From: an uncultured bacterium | GTDB taxonomy: Bacteria; Verrucomicrobiota; Verrucomicrobiia; CAIQCK01 | Reading direction: 5' to 3' | Assembly: GCA_903870275.1 (NCBI GenBank) | Contig: CAIQCK010000034.1 | Location: 62,001 to 126,000, forward strand | Length of the DNA: 64,000 nucleotides | Part shown: piece after piece, positions 35,138 to 43,009 of the stretch | Numbering within the stretch: position 1 is the first letter of the stretch | How the letters are laid out: each line of letters begins with the position of its first letter | The notes under the pieces: generated by a model | What the model was told of the DNA's origin: nothing | Database searches by the model: none | Seen by the model: only the letters and a program-made list of their open reading frames with translations | Translations under genes and position numbers: made by a program

Positions 35138-36400
35138 TTATGCAGTATCCGCCAACTCGCGCAGGATTTCGCGCGCCAGCTTTTTCTCCGCGTGGTTGGG
35201 GATTTCCCCCATGACGGCGGCCATCTTCCGGTTGTCGCGCGCCCGGTCGAATTCGGCGAGAATCGTGTCCAACGGGTCCGCCTTCAACGCCGCGTCATTC
35301 ACTTCACGCGTCAGGCCGCGTCTCAAACACGCTGCGAGTATGGCCTCCACCTGCGACTGGCTCCGTTCGCGCACGCAGACGAACGGCGTGCGGCACGCGA
35401 CGGCATCGTTGACCGTGCCGCCGCCGGAGCGTGTGACCAGCAGGTCCACGAACGGAAAAATCTCCTGTGTCGTTCCGCCGGGCACCGGCGCGAAGGCGCG
35501 GACGCGTGGACACCGGCGGGCGACAGCGGGATCGTTGAGGCGTGCAATCGCGCCGCGACCGGCGATGCGCCGCGGAATATAGAACGCCACGTTCAACCGC
35601 CGCGCGTCGAGTTCGGCGCGGGCGTCGAGGAAAGCCGGCACGAGCCGTTGCAGCAGCGCGTCCCACGCCGGCGTGTCGCCGCCTTGAATCATCACGAGCC
35701 GACCCGGCGCGGTCAGGCCGAGATGCGCCCGCGCCTGCCGCTCGCTCCACGAAGCCGTGCCGCCGAGCACGCCGGAAAGCCGCCGCACCGCCGCGCGCGG
35801 CGCGACGGTGCGCCAGTGTGCGTGGAACAACGGCGGTGAAATGAAATTCGGAAAGAGAAAAAGTTTCCGCGTGAACGACTCATCCCTGCGGACGGCGGCG
35901 ACGAGGGCGCGCCATTGCGCGCGTTGGCGGGCCGTCACCGGCGCGGCGGCGTCATCGAGAAGCATCGCCAGCGTCCGCGCCCAGACGTGGTCGAAGATGC
36001 TGACGCACGGGATGCCGCGCTTGGCGGCCCAGCGCGCGGCGGCGGGAACGCCGAACTCGACAACCAGATCGAACTCGCTGAACTCCGCGCCGGCAGCGTA
36101 GCGGTCGCTGGCGGCGCGGTAGTCGCCGATCAACGAGAGCGTGCCAGCGATGGAGACTTCGCCGGTGGCCGCGTCCTTGGCGAGTTCGATGAGATTGTTG
36201 ACCGGCTCGACGTTCACGCGGCCGGCGGCGACGAGATCGCGGTAGAGGCTGCGGTTGTAATCGGCGCGCGAACGGTTCCAAATCGTCGCGCGGCTTCCGG
36301 GCCGCTGCGCGAGCAGCTCCTTCACGACATAGGAGAGCAGCGCGGAGGGACCGAATCCATCCTCGTTCGGCACGGCAAGGATGTGCAGAGCTGGTTTCAT
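35138..36400 (-). CDS. Glycosyltransferase-like protein (GT-B fold, MurG-like C-terminus)
   Basis: A 420-residue soluble protein without signal peptide. The C-terminal domain contains V-T-R-S-G-G-G-T-V-N-D-A-V-A near residue 325, the glycine-rich donor-binding motif of MurG/UDP-glycosyltransferases, followed by P-F-V-C-V-R-E. The N-terminal half has the alternating strand/helix pattern of a GT-B acceptor domain (A-V-P-N-E-D-G-F-G-P-S-A at 9-20). The acceptor is unknown, and a non-enzymatic relative is possible. The last 31 codons are duplicated 0.8 kb away (34278-34371). Confidence 0.65.
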   Translation of the reverse strand: MKPALHILAVPNEDGFGPSALLSYVVKELLAQRPGSRATIWNRSRADYNRSLYRDLVAAGRVNVEPVNNLIELAKDAATGEVSIAGTLSLIGDYRAASDRYAAGAEFSEFDLVVEFGVPAAARWAAKRGIPCVSIFDHVWARTLAMLLDDAAAPVTARQRAQWRALVAAVRRDESFTRKLFLFPNFISPPLFHAHWRTVAPRAAVRRLSGVLGGTASWSERQARAHLGLTAPGRLVMIQGGDTPAWDALLQRLVPAFLDARAELDARRLNVAFYIPRRIAGRGAIARLNDPAVARRCPRVRAFAPVPGGTTQEIFPFVDLLVTRSGGGTVNDAVACRTPFVCVRERSQSQVEAILAACLRRGLTREVNDAALKADPLDTILAEFDRARDNRKMAAVMGEIPNHAEKKLAREILRELADTA

Positions 36401-36491
36401 TGCCGGTTCACAGCACTACCAAGAACCGCCCGCCGTCGCCAGCAAATGCGCCGAAAAAACTTTGCCGCGCGGCAGAGCCGCGACCCAATGA

Positions 36492-36569
36492 GGTGGGGCG
36501 AGACTCCGTCGAGCCTTCGCTTTTGGAAGACGCAGCTTGGAAGGAGGCTCGACGGAGTCTCGCCCCACC
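36492..36569. repeat. Perfect 24-bp inverted repeat with 30-nt loop
   Basis: The left arm 36492-36515 (starting GGTGGGGCGAGACTCC) and right arm 36546-36569 (ending GGAGTCTCGCCCCACC) are exact reverse complements over 24 bases. It lies in the 300-bp gap between divergent genes (36401-36704); the rest of that gap shows nothing gene-like. A hairpin this long without a T-tract is more like a mobile palindromic repeat (REP/MITE-like) than a terminator. Confidence 0.9.
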
Positions 36570-36704
36570 ATCCAAGAAATCGCGCCCTTCCGCCATCGAG
36601 TTGCCTTGGGGGCGAATGCAAACCGCCCAACCGTTTGGGAATTTTGCGGCGATGGCGCGATTCTTTCTTGGAATCAACCCCGGTTCTTGGGTTAAGGTGT
36701 CATC

Positions 36705-37712
36705 ATGAATGGTCGCGAACGAGTCCTCGCCATGATGGAAGGCCGGCCCACAGACCGGCTGCCGCTGATGCCCATCACCATGATGTTTGCCGGCGACCAG
36801 ATCGCCGCGCGTTACGGCAATTACGCGCGCGACTATCGCGTCATGGTCGAGGCGCAGCTCCGCACCGCCGAGAAGTTCGACTTCGATTACGTCTCCGGCA
36901 TCTCCGATCCCGCGCGCGAGGCGGCTGACTGCGGCGCGCACATCGAGTATTTCGACAACCAGCCGCCCGCGATCAACGAGGGCGACGCGCGGCTCGCCGA
37001 CAAGACCGAGCTGGCGCGGCTGAAGACGCCCGACCCGCTCGGCGGCGGCCGCATGCACGACCGCGTCAAGGCGATGGCGCTGTTCCGCGAGCGCGTCCGC
37101 GGCGAGAGGCTCATCGAAGGCTGGGTCGAAGGCCCGTGCGCCGAAGGCTCCGACCTGCGCGGCATCAACACGCTCATGCTCGACTTCTACGACGACGAGA
37201 AATTCATCCGCGACCTGTTCGAGTTCATCGTCGGGATGGCGCTGGGCTTTGCCCGCGTGCAAATCGATGCCGGCGCGGACATCATCGGCGTCGGCGATGC
37301 GGCGGCGTCGCTGGTCGGGCCGGAAATTTACAACGAGTTCGTCTGGCCCTACGAGAAAAAGCTCGTGGACGGCCTGCACGCGATGGGCACGCGCGTGCGC
37401 CTGCACATCTGCGGCAACACCGCCGCCATCCTCGAAGGCATGGGCAAGCTCGGCTGCGAGATCGTGGACCTCGACTCCATGGTGCCGCTCGCCGACGCGC
37501 GTCGAAAGATGGGGCCGCAGCAGGTGTTGCTCGGCAACATCAATCCCGTCACCGTGCTGCGCGACGGCACGCCGGAATCGGTGACGGCGGCCATCGCCGA
37601 GTGTCACTGCCAGGCCAGCCCGCGCTACATCGTCGGCGCCGGCTGCGAAGTCCCCCGCGACACGCCCGAAGCCAACGTCCTCGCCCTGACCCACTACGCC
37701 CGGTCGCATTAA
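36705..37712 (+). CDS. Uroporphyrinogen-decarboxylase-family methyltransferase (MtaA/MtbA-like)
   Basis: A 335-residue TIM-barrel protein. Zinc ligands of the corrinoid:thiol methyltransferase branch are visible: His234-x-Cys236 (L-H-I-C-G-N-T) and Cys314 (G-A-G-C-E-V-P). True HemE lacks this zinc site, so the protein is more likely a methyl transfer enzyme than a heme-synthesis decarboxylase. No corrinoid protein or partner methyltransferase is adjacent, so the methyl donor is unknown. ATG 36705 starts the conserved N-terminus (N-G-R-E-R-V-L-A-M-M-E-G). Confidence 0.85.
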   Translation: MNGRERVLAMMEGRPTDRLPLMPITMMFAGDQIAARYGNYARDYRVMVEAQLRTAEKFDFDYVSGISDPAREAADCGAHIEYFDNQPPAINEGDARLADKTELARLKTPDPLGGGRMHDRVKAMALFRERVRGERLIEGWVEGPCAEGSDLRGINTLMLDFYDDEKFIRDLFEFIVGMALGFARVQIDAGADIIGVGDAAASLVGPEIYNEFVWPYEKKLVDGLHAMGTRVRLHICGNTAAILEGMGKLGCEIVDLDSMVPLADARRKMGPQQVLLGNINPVTVLRDGTPESVTAAIAECHCQASPRYIVGAGCEVPRDTPEANVLALTHYARSH

Positions 37713-37834
37713 TGAGGCGGGTGCGGTGCGAACAGGCGCTTGGTTGTGCGGCGATTGGTTTGGAGTGTCTAAGCGGGGCGCAAAAAAACCTCATCGGGAT
37801 TGCAAGTTGCAAGCGAAAAGAGCATTCTTAGCGT

Positions 37835-39562
37835 ATGGCACGATCCAGCTTGCTCAACACAGACACCGAAGATCTGAAAGAGCTTCTCGCCAATGGGAAG
37901 ACCTATCAAGTGCCGCCTTATCAGCGGGATTACTCATGGAAGGCTGAGCACTGGGAAGACCTGTGGGATGACATTCGCGCACTGGAGCGAAATCGAGGTG
38001 ACCACTACATGGGGTCTATCGTATTGCAATCTGGTGATCGGAAACAATTCCGCATCATTGACGGGCAGCAACGCATTGCCACCTTGAGCATTCTCGTTCT
38101 GTCCTGCATCGACTTCCTGCATGCGTTAAAGGAACAAGGCGTGGATGCCAAGGAGAACGAGGATCGTGCGGGACTCTTGGAGGCAGCCTACATCGGGGGT
38201 CGTGATCCCGTGTCTCTACGCGTTGTGAGTAAACTTCAACTTAACGCGCACGACGACAATTTCTACCAATTAAATCTGACTCAGCGAATGCCACCGGCCG
38301 GCGGCCTCCGCAATTTGGCTGATTCAGAACGATTGTTGTGGGAATGTTTCCAGTTTTTCCGCCAAAAGATTGAGGATCGCTTCAGCCGACAGAAGGACGG
38401 CAAAGCTGTTGCCGCATTCGTCAACGAAGTGATCACAGAGCGACTGCTTTTCATAAGTGTGCGCGTGCAGGACGAGTTAAGTGCCTACACGGTTTTCGAG
38501 ACGCTTAACGCGCGTGGTCTTGAACTGAGTGAACCCGACTTGTTGAAGAACTACCTGCTGTCTCTCGCAGACCGCCTCAGCAAGAGCCAGATGGATCCTT
38601 TGCTCCGACAGTGGAACCGGATCGCAAGCAAGGTCGGTAACGCACGCCTGCCGGAGTTTCTCCGGCATCACTTGAATTCTCGGCGTGAGTATGTGCGACA
38701 GAAGGATCTTTTTAAGACGATTAAGGGCGATGTCTCGGACATGCGTGGCGTTTTTGATTTGCTCCGAAAATTAGAGGAGGACGCGGCTTGGTATCAGGCA
38801 CTCGGTGACCACAACGACCCGCTTCTGTTGGATTACCCGGGCGCCCGCGAGCACGTGCGCATTTTGAATCTGTTCGGGGTCACGCAATACCTTCCGCTGG
38901 CACTTGCTTCTAAGGACATTTTTGACACACAACAACTTGTGGAGGTGTTCCGCTACTGCGCCATCGTTTCCCTCCGTTTCAATGGCGTCAGCCGCAGAAG
39001 CACTCACATTCTCGAAGAAGTTTATAACAACGCCGCTTTGGCGCTTCGCAACAAGAAAGCAAAAACCCTTCAAGACTTGCGGCGCTTGCTGGAACCTATC
39101 TACATCCCTGACAACGAGTTTGAATCCGACTTCGCCAATTTGCAGATAAGAGCATCAGGTCGCAGTGGGAAACGGCTGCGGTATATCCTTTGTGAACTGG
39201 AGAAACGGATGGAGCCGAAAGATCTGAACGATGAGACGGCCCCGAATGCTACAGTTGAACATGTCCTGCCAGAGAACCCCTGCCCAGCGTGGAACGACTC
39301 GTTTCCCGAGAAGGATCGTGAGAGATACATCGAAAGACTCGGCAATTATACACTCTTGGAAAAGGGACTGAACAACAAGGATGCCGCGAATCTGGCTTTC
39401 GCTGATAAAAAAGTTGTTTACCAGAAGAGCATTTACGCCATGACACGAGCCATTGCTGCATACGATGAATGGACTCCTGCGGTCGTTGACGAACACCAAG
39501 CGCAAATGGCGCGTTTGGCGAAAACAATTTGGAAGTTGGAGATTCCCCCAGCGGATCATTGA
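37835..39562 (+). CDS. GmrSD-type modification-dependent restriction protein (DUF262 + DUF1524)
   Basis: A 575-residue single-chain protein. The N-terminal DUF262 (GmrS-like nucleotidase) has Y-Q-V-P-P-Y-Q-R-D-Y-S-W near 24-35 and the D-G-Q-Q-R motif at 76-80. The C-terminal DUF1524 HNH nuclease has E-H-V-L-P-E-N with His476 and L-G-N-Y-T-L-L-E-K-G-L-N-N at 502-514. GmrSD enzymes cleave glucosylated hydroxymethylcytosine phage DNA using an NTP. Base composition is visibly lower in GC than the neighbours, and the gene stands alone, both suggesting horizontal acquisition. No methyltransferase is nearby, as expected for type IV systems. Confidence 0.9.
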   Translation: MARSSLLNTDTEDLKELLANGKTYQVPPYQRDYSWKAEHWEDLWDDIRALERNRGDHYMGSIVLQSGDRKQFRIIDGQQRIATLSILVLSCIDFLHALKEQGVDAKENEDRAGLLEAAYIGGRDPVSLRVVSKLQLNAHDDNFYQLNLTQRMPPAGGLRNLADSERLLWECFQFFRQKIEDRFSRQKDGKAVAAFVNEVITERLLFISVRVQDELSAYTVFETLNARGLELSEPDLLKNYLLSLADRLSKSQMDPLLRQWNRIASKVGNARLPEFLRHHLNSRREYVRQKDLFKTIKGDVSDMRGVFDLLRKLEEDAAWYQALGDHNDPLLLDYPGAREHVRILNLFGVTQYLPLALASKDIFDTQQLVEVFRYCAIVSLRFNGVSRRSTHILEEVYNNAALALRNKKAKTLQDLRRLLEPIYIPDNEFESDFANLQIRASGRSGKRLRYILCELEKRMEPKDLNDETAPNATVEHVLPENPCPAWNDSFPEKDRERYIERLGNYTLLEKGLNNKDAANLAFADKKVVYQKSIYAMTRAIAAYDEWTPAVVDEHQAQMARLAKTIWKLEIPPADH

Positions 39563-39642
39563 TACTGTTTTTCAACTCGCCACCGCCAACCCAGTCGCCA
39601 AATTGGTTTACGCCGAGCGTCGGTTCCGGCAAAGTACCGGCC

Positions 39643-40461
39643 ATGCGCTACCTTCTACCTCTGCTGTTGCTCGCGGTTGCTGCGCGAGCGGAACTGAGAA
39701 CCGACATCGAGTTCGCCCAAGTGGGCGGCACGAACCTGACGCTCGATGCGTTTGTGCCGGAGGGCAACGGGCCGTTCCCCACGTGCATCCTCGTCCACGG
39801 CGGCGGGTTCACGAAAGGCAACAAGACGACGTTCATCAAGCCGCTGTTCGAGCCGCTGAGCAAGGCGGGGTTCGCGTGGTTCACGATCAACTACCGGCTC
39901 GCGCCGCAGCATCGCTACCCGGCGTGCATCGAGGACGTGGAGAGCGCCATTCGCTGGGTGAAGGCGCACGCGGCGGACTACAAGGCCGACCCGAAGCGCA
40001 TCGCGATCATCGGCGAATCGGCGGGCGGCCATCTGGTATCGCTGGCCGGCGTGCGGGCCAAGGACGACACGCGCGTGGCGGCGGTGGTGCCAATCTACGC
40101 GCCGCACGATCTGGAGTTGCAGGTGAACCATCGCCATGCGCTCGGCCCTTCGATGGAGGCGCTGTTCGGGCTGACGGAGTTGAACGACGCGGCGTGGAAG
40201 ACGCTGCGCGAGGCGTCGCCGATCAGTTACGTCCGCAAAGGCCTGCCGCCGTATCTGCTCGTCCACGGGACGAAGGACGCGACGGTGCCGTTCGAGCAAT
40301 CGCTGAAGTTTCAGGAGAAGATGAAGGCCGCCGGCAACGTGTGCGACCTGATCGCCGTCGAAGGCGGCATCCACGGCATGGGCGGCTGGGAGAAGATTGA
40401 TCCGAGCTACAAGGAGAAGCTCATCGCGTGGCTTCGCAAGACGCTCGCGGCGACACCGTGA
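39643..40461 (+). CDS. Secreted alpha/beta hydrolase (BD-FAE-like esterase)
   Basis: A 272-residue protein. Signal peptide 1-16, oxyanion motif H-G-G-G-F (52-56), N-Y-R-L-A-P near 83-88, nucleophile elbow G-E-S-A-G-G (Ser126), Asp in H-G-T-K-D-A-T-V and His in G-G-I-H-G-M. This is the hormone-sensitive-lipase/BD-FAE pattern, so it probably removes acyl groups from polysaccharides. ATG 39643 gives a compact signal peptide. The next esterase gene starts 29 bp later. Confidence 0.88.
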   Translation: MRYLLPLLLLAVAARAELRTDIEFAQVGGTNLTLDAFVPEGNGPFPTCILVHGGGFTKGNKTTFIKPLFEPLSKAGFAWFTINYRLAPQHRYPACIEDVESAIRWVKAHAADYKADPKRIAIIGESAGGHLVSLAGVRAKDDTRVAAVVPIYAPHDLELQVNHRHALGPSMEALFGLTELNDAAWKTLREASPISYVRKGLPPYLLVHGTKDATVPFEQSLKFQEKMKAAGNVCDLIAVEGGIHGMGGWEKIDPSYKEKLIAWLRKTLAATP

Positions 40462-40490
40462 AGGTCGCGGCTCAAGGAGGACGAAGCCGA

Positions 40491-41324
40491 ATGAACAAAG
40501 GAACTTTGTTGATGTGGTGCGGCTGGCTTTTGTTGCCGGGCTGCTTGTGTGAAAGCTCAACGAGCGCCGAGGCGGCGCAGCCGCCATCGCAATTCGTTTT
40601 CAAGTCGGTCGGCGAGCGCAAACTCACGGCGGATGTTTCCTATCCGGAAGCGTGGCGCCGGGGTGACAAGCGGCCGGCGATCATCTTTTGGTCGGGTGGC
40701 GGTTTTTCAACCGGGGAGACATATCAATTCCGCCCGCAGGCCGAACATTTCGCCAAGCGCGGCATGGTGGCGATCCGCGCGGAGTATCGCGGCCGGATCA
40801 AGGACGGCGTCGGCGTGGACGAATGCTTGAAGGACGCCATCAGCGCAATGCGATGGGTCCGCAAGAACGCTGCGATGCTGGGCGTGGACCCGAACCGGAT
40901 CGTCGCGTCGGGCGGATCGGCCGGCGGGTTTCTGGCCGCGTCGGTCTGGACGGCGGAGAATCTGCATTCGCCGGGCGACGACCTGTCGGTTTCGCCCAAG
41001 CCCAACGCGATGGTTTTGTTCAACCCCGCCCTCGGCTTTGAAACCTGGCGGAAGGCTCACGTGGACGTGCCGCCCGGCATGCCCGATCCGCTACACGACA
41101 TCAAGAAAGGCATGCCGCCCGCGCTGGTCCTCATCGGCTCAGCGGACGAATTCCTGCCGGCGTGCCAAAGCTTCTGCGCCAAAGGCCGGGAGCTTGGCGC
41201 GCGCATGGAGATCGAGGTTTACGAAGGCCAGCCGCACGCGTTCTTCAACCGTCCGCCGTGGATGGAGAAAACCATCGAGCGGGCCGACCGGTTCCTTGAA
41301 GCAACCGGGTTCCTGGCGAAGTAG
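40491..41324 (+). CDS. Lipoprotein alpha/beta hydrolase (esterase)
   Basis: A 277-residue protein. The signal ends in L-L-L-P-G-C with a lipobox cysteine at residue 18, so it is probably lipid-anchored. The catalytic elbow is G-G-S-A-G-G (Ser143), an S-G-G-G-F oxyanion segment is at 68-72, and the closing Q-P-H-A-F-F carries the histidine. It belongs to the same broad family as the preceding esterase but is clearly diverged. A GGAGG ribosome-binding site lies about 10 bases upstream of the ATG. Confidence 0.85.
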   Translation: MNKGTLLMWCGWLLLPGCLCESSTSAEAAQPPSQFVFKSVGERKLTADVSYPEAWRRGDKRPAIIFWSGGGFSTGETYQFRPQAEHFAKRGMVAIRAEYRGRIKDGVGVDECLKDAISAMRWVRKNAAMLGVDPNRIVASGGSAGGFLAASVWTAENLHSPGDDLSVSPKPNAMVLFNPALGFETWRKAHVDVPPGMPDPLHDIKKGMPPALVLIGSADEFLPACQSFCAKGRELGARMEIEVYEGQPHAFFNRPPWMEKTIERADRFLEATGFLAK

Positions 41325-41496
41325 CGGCCGGGGTAACGAGGCGGAGACGGTGTCAGGCAAACGCCGCAACTGTCATTGAACGGATTTTTGCATTGTGCCG
41401 GCGGCGGTGACGGCATAATGATGCCGCCATGTTCGCCCAAGCGACCCGCTTCTGTGTCGTGCAAACCGCGTGCGTCAGCTTCCAAGGAGACAAATA

Positions 41497-42891
41497 ATGA
41501 AACACGAACCTTCATCCGTCAGGACGCCATCCGCATCTTCCACCACCTCGCGCCACGCCACGCGCCGCGAGTTTCTCGAAACCGGCGGCCGGCTGGCGGC
41601 GGCCACGGCGCTGGCCGGCGTCGCGTTGCCGCACGTGCACGCGGCGGAGGACAACACCGTCCGGCTCGCGCTCATCGGCTGCGGTCCGCGCGGCACGGGC
41701 GCGGTCGGCGACGCGTTCGGGTCGCCGGACAGCCCGTGCAAGCTCGTCGCGATGGCGGACCTGTTTGAGGAGAAACTGAGCCGGGCCTACAAGAGCCTCT
41801 CCGAAAAGTTTCCCGACCGGGTGGACGTGCCGGCGGAGCGCCGGTTCCTCGGCTTCGACGCGTTCAAGAAGGCAATGGAGTGCCTGCGGCCCGGCACCGG
41901 CGACGTGGCGATGCTCACGACGCGCGCGGCGTTTCGCGCGACGCACTTCGAGCACGCCGTCAGCCAGGGACTGAACGCGTTTCTGGAGAAGTCGTTCGCC
42001 GCCGACCCGGGCGGCATCCAGCGCATCCTGAAAGCCGGCGAAGCGGCGCAGGCGAAAGGTCTCAAGGTCGCGTGCGGCCTGCAATGCCGCCATTCCAAGT
42101 CGCGGCAGGCGATGATCGCGAAAATCCGCGCGGGCGCGATGGGCCACATCCTCCTGATTCGCGCCTACCGGATGCAGCCCGGCGGGATGATGGGGCCGCG
42201 CAAAGGCAGCGACAACGAACTGCTCTGGCAAATCCGCCAGCCGGTCGCGTTACTGTGGGGATCGTCCGGCACATGGCTGGAAAACATGATTCATCAGGTG
42301 GACGAGTGCTGCTGGCTGAAGGACTCGTGGCCCATTTCGGCGCACGGTCTCGGCGGACGCGCGCCGCAGAGCACCGATTGCACCCAGAACTTCGACAACT
42401 ACTCCATCGAATACACCTTCGCGGACGGGACGAAGGCGCTGGTCAACGGCCGGTTTTGGTCGAACTGTTACAACGAGTTCGCCACGTTCGTGCATGGCAC
42501 CAAGTGCGCCGGCCAGTTCTCCGGCAACATCCACGCGGCGACGGTGGAAATGCACAAGGACCAGCGCCTCCTGCGCGACAACATCACGTGGCAGCCGGAA
42601 AAGGAAACGATGAGTCCCTGGCAGGCCGAGTGGAATGATTTTCTCACCGCCATCCGCAAGAACCAGCCGTATAACGAGGTGAAGCGCTCGGCATACTCCA
42701 ACCTCGCCGGCCTCATGGGCCGCGCCGCGTGCCATTCCGGCCGCATCATCACGTGGGACGAGGCGGTGGCGTCGAACTTCAGGTTCTGCCCGAACGTGGA
42801 CAGCCTCACCGCCGACAGCGAGCCGCCCTTCCGGCCCGACGCGCAGGGGCGTTACCCCGCGCCCATCCCCGGCAAGTGGACGGAAGTTTGA
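41497..42891 (+). CDS. Tat-exported Gfo/Idh/MocA family oxidoreductase
   Basis: A 464-residue protein. A Ser/Thr-rich leader precedes the Tat motif R-R-E-F-L-E-T-G-G (about 24-32). The Rossmann motif is A-L-I-G-C-G-P-R-G (about 56-64) and the EKS motif replaces EKP near residue 165 (L-E-K-S-F-A). This is a second member of the family in the window, with longer insertions than the first. ATG 41497 has an AAGGAG ribosome-binding site 8 bases upstream. The substrate is unknown. Confidence 0.9.
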   Translation: MKHEPSSVRTPSASSTTSRHATRREFLETGGRLAAATALAGVALPHVHAAEDNTVRLALIGCGPRGTGAVGDAFGSPDSPCKLVAMADLFEEKLSRAYKSLSEKFPDRVDVPAERRFLGFDAFKKAMECLRPGTGDVAMLTTRAAFRATHFEHAVSQGLNAFLEKSFAADPGGIQRILKAGEAAQAKGLKVACGLQCRHSKSRQAMIAKIRAGAMGHILLIRAYRMQPGGMMGPRKGSDNELLWQIRQPVALLWGSSGTWLENMIHQVDECCWLKDSWPISAHGLGGRAPQSTDCTQNFDNYSIEYTFADGTKALVNGRFWSNCYNEFATFVHGTKCAGQFSGNIHAATVEMHKDQRLLRDNITWQPEKETMSPWQAEWNDFLTAIRKNQPYNEVKRSAYSNLAGLMGRAACHSGRIITWDEAVASNFRFCPNVDSLTADSEPPFRPDAQGRYPAPIPGKWTEV

Positions 42892-42949
42892 ACGCGCGCG
42901 CGTCGCTCACTGGACGCCCGACTGTCGGTTGATGAAACAATCCATGAAA

Positions 42950-43008
42950 CTGAAGACTGAGGTTGCGCCGGCAAGGATGCCGGCGGCACGGTCCGCTTCG
43001 GTTTTCGG
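42950..43008 (+). repeat. Dispersed palindromic element, copy 1
   Basis: About 59 bp with core GCCGGCAAGGATGCCGGC and imperfect terminal inverted repeats (CTGAAGACTGAGGTT on the left, GCTTCGGTTTTCGG on the right). Two more copies occur at 50112-50176 and 53466-53526 in the same orientation. It ends 1 bp before the ATG of the next gene. Confidence 0.88.
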
Positions 43009-43009
43009 A

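Noticed and set aside
36705..37712. Uroporphyrinogen decarboxylase (hemE)
   Set aside because: The His234-x-Cys236 ... Cys314 zinc site belongs to the MtaA/MtbA methyltransferase branch, and no heme genes are adjacent.
41325..41496. Riboswitch or small RNA upstream of the second oxidoreductase
   Set aside because: Only a weak hairpin around GGCGGTGACGGCAT/ATGCCGCC was seen, with no match to any known RNA class.
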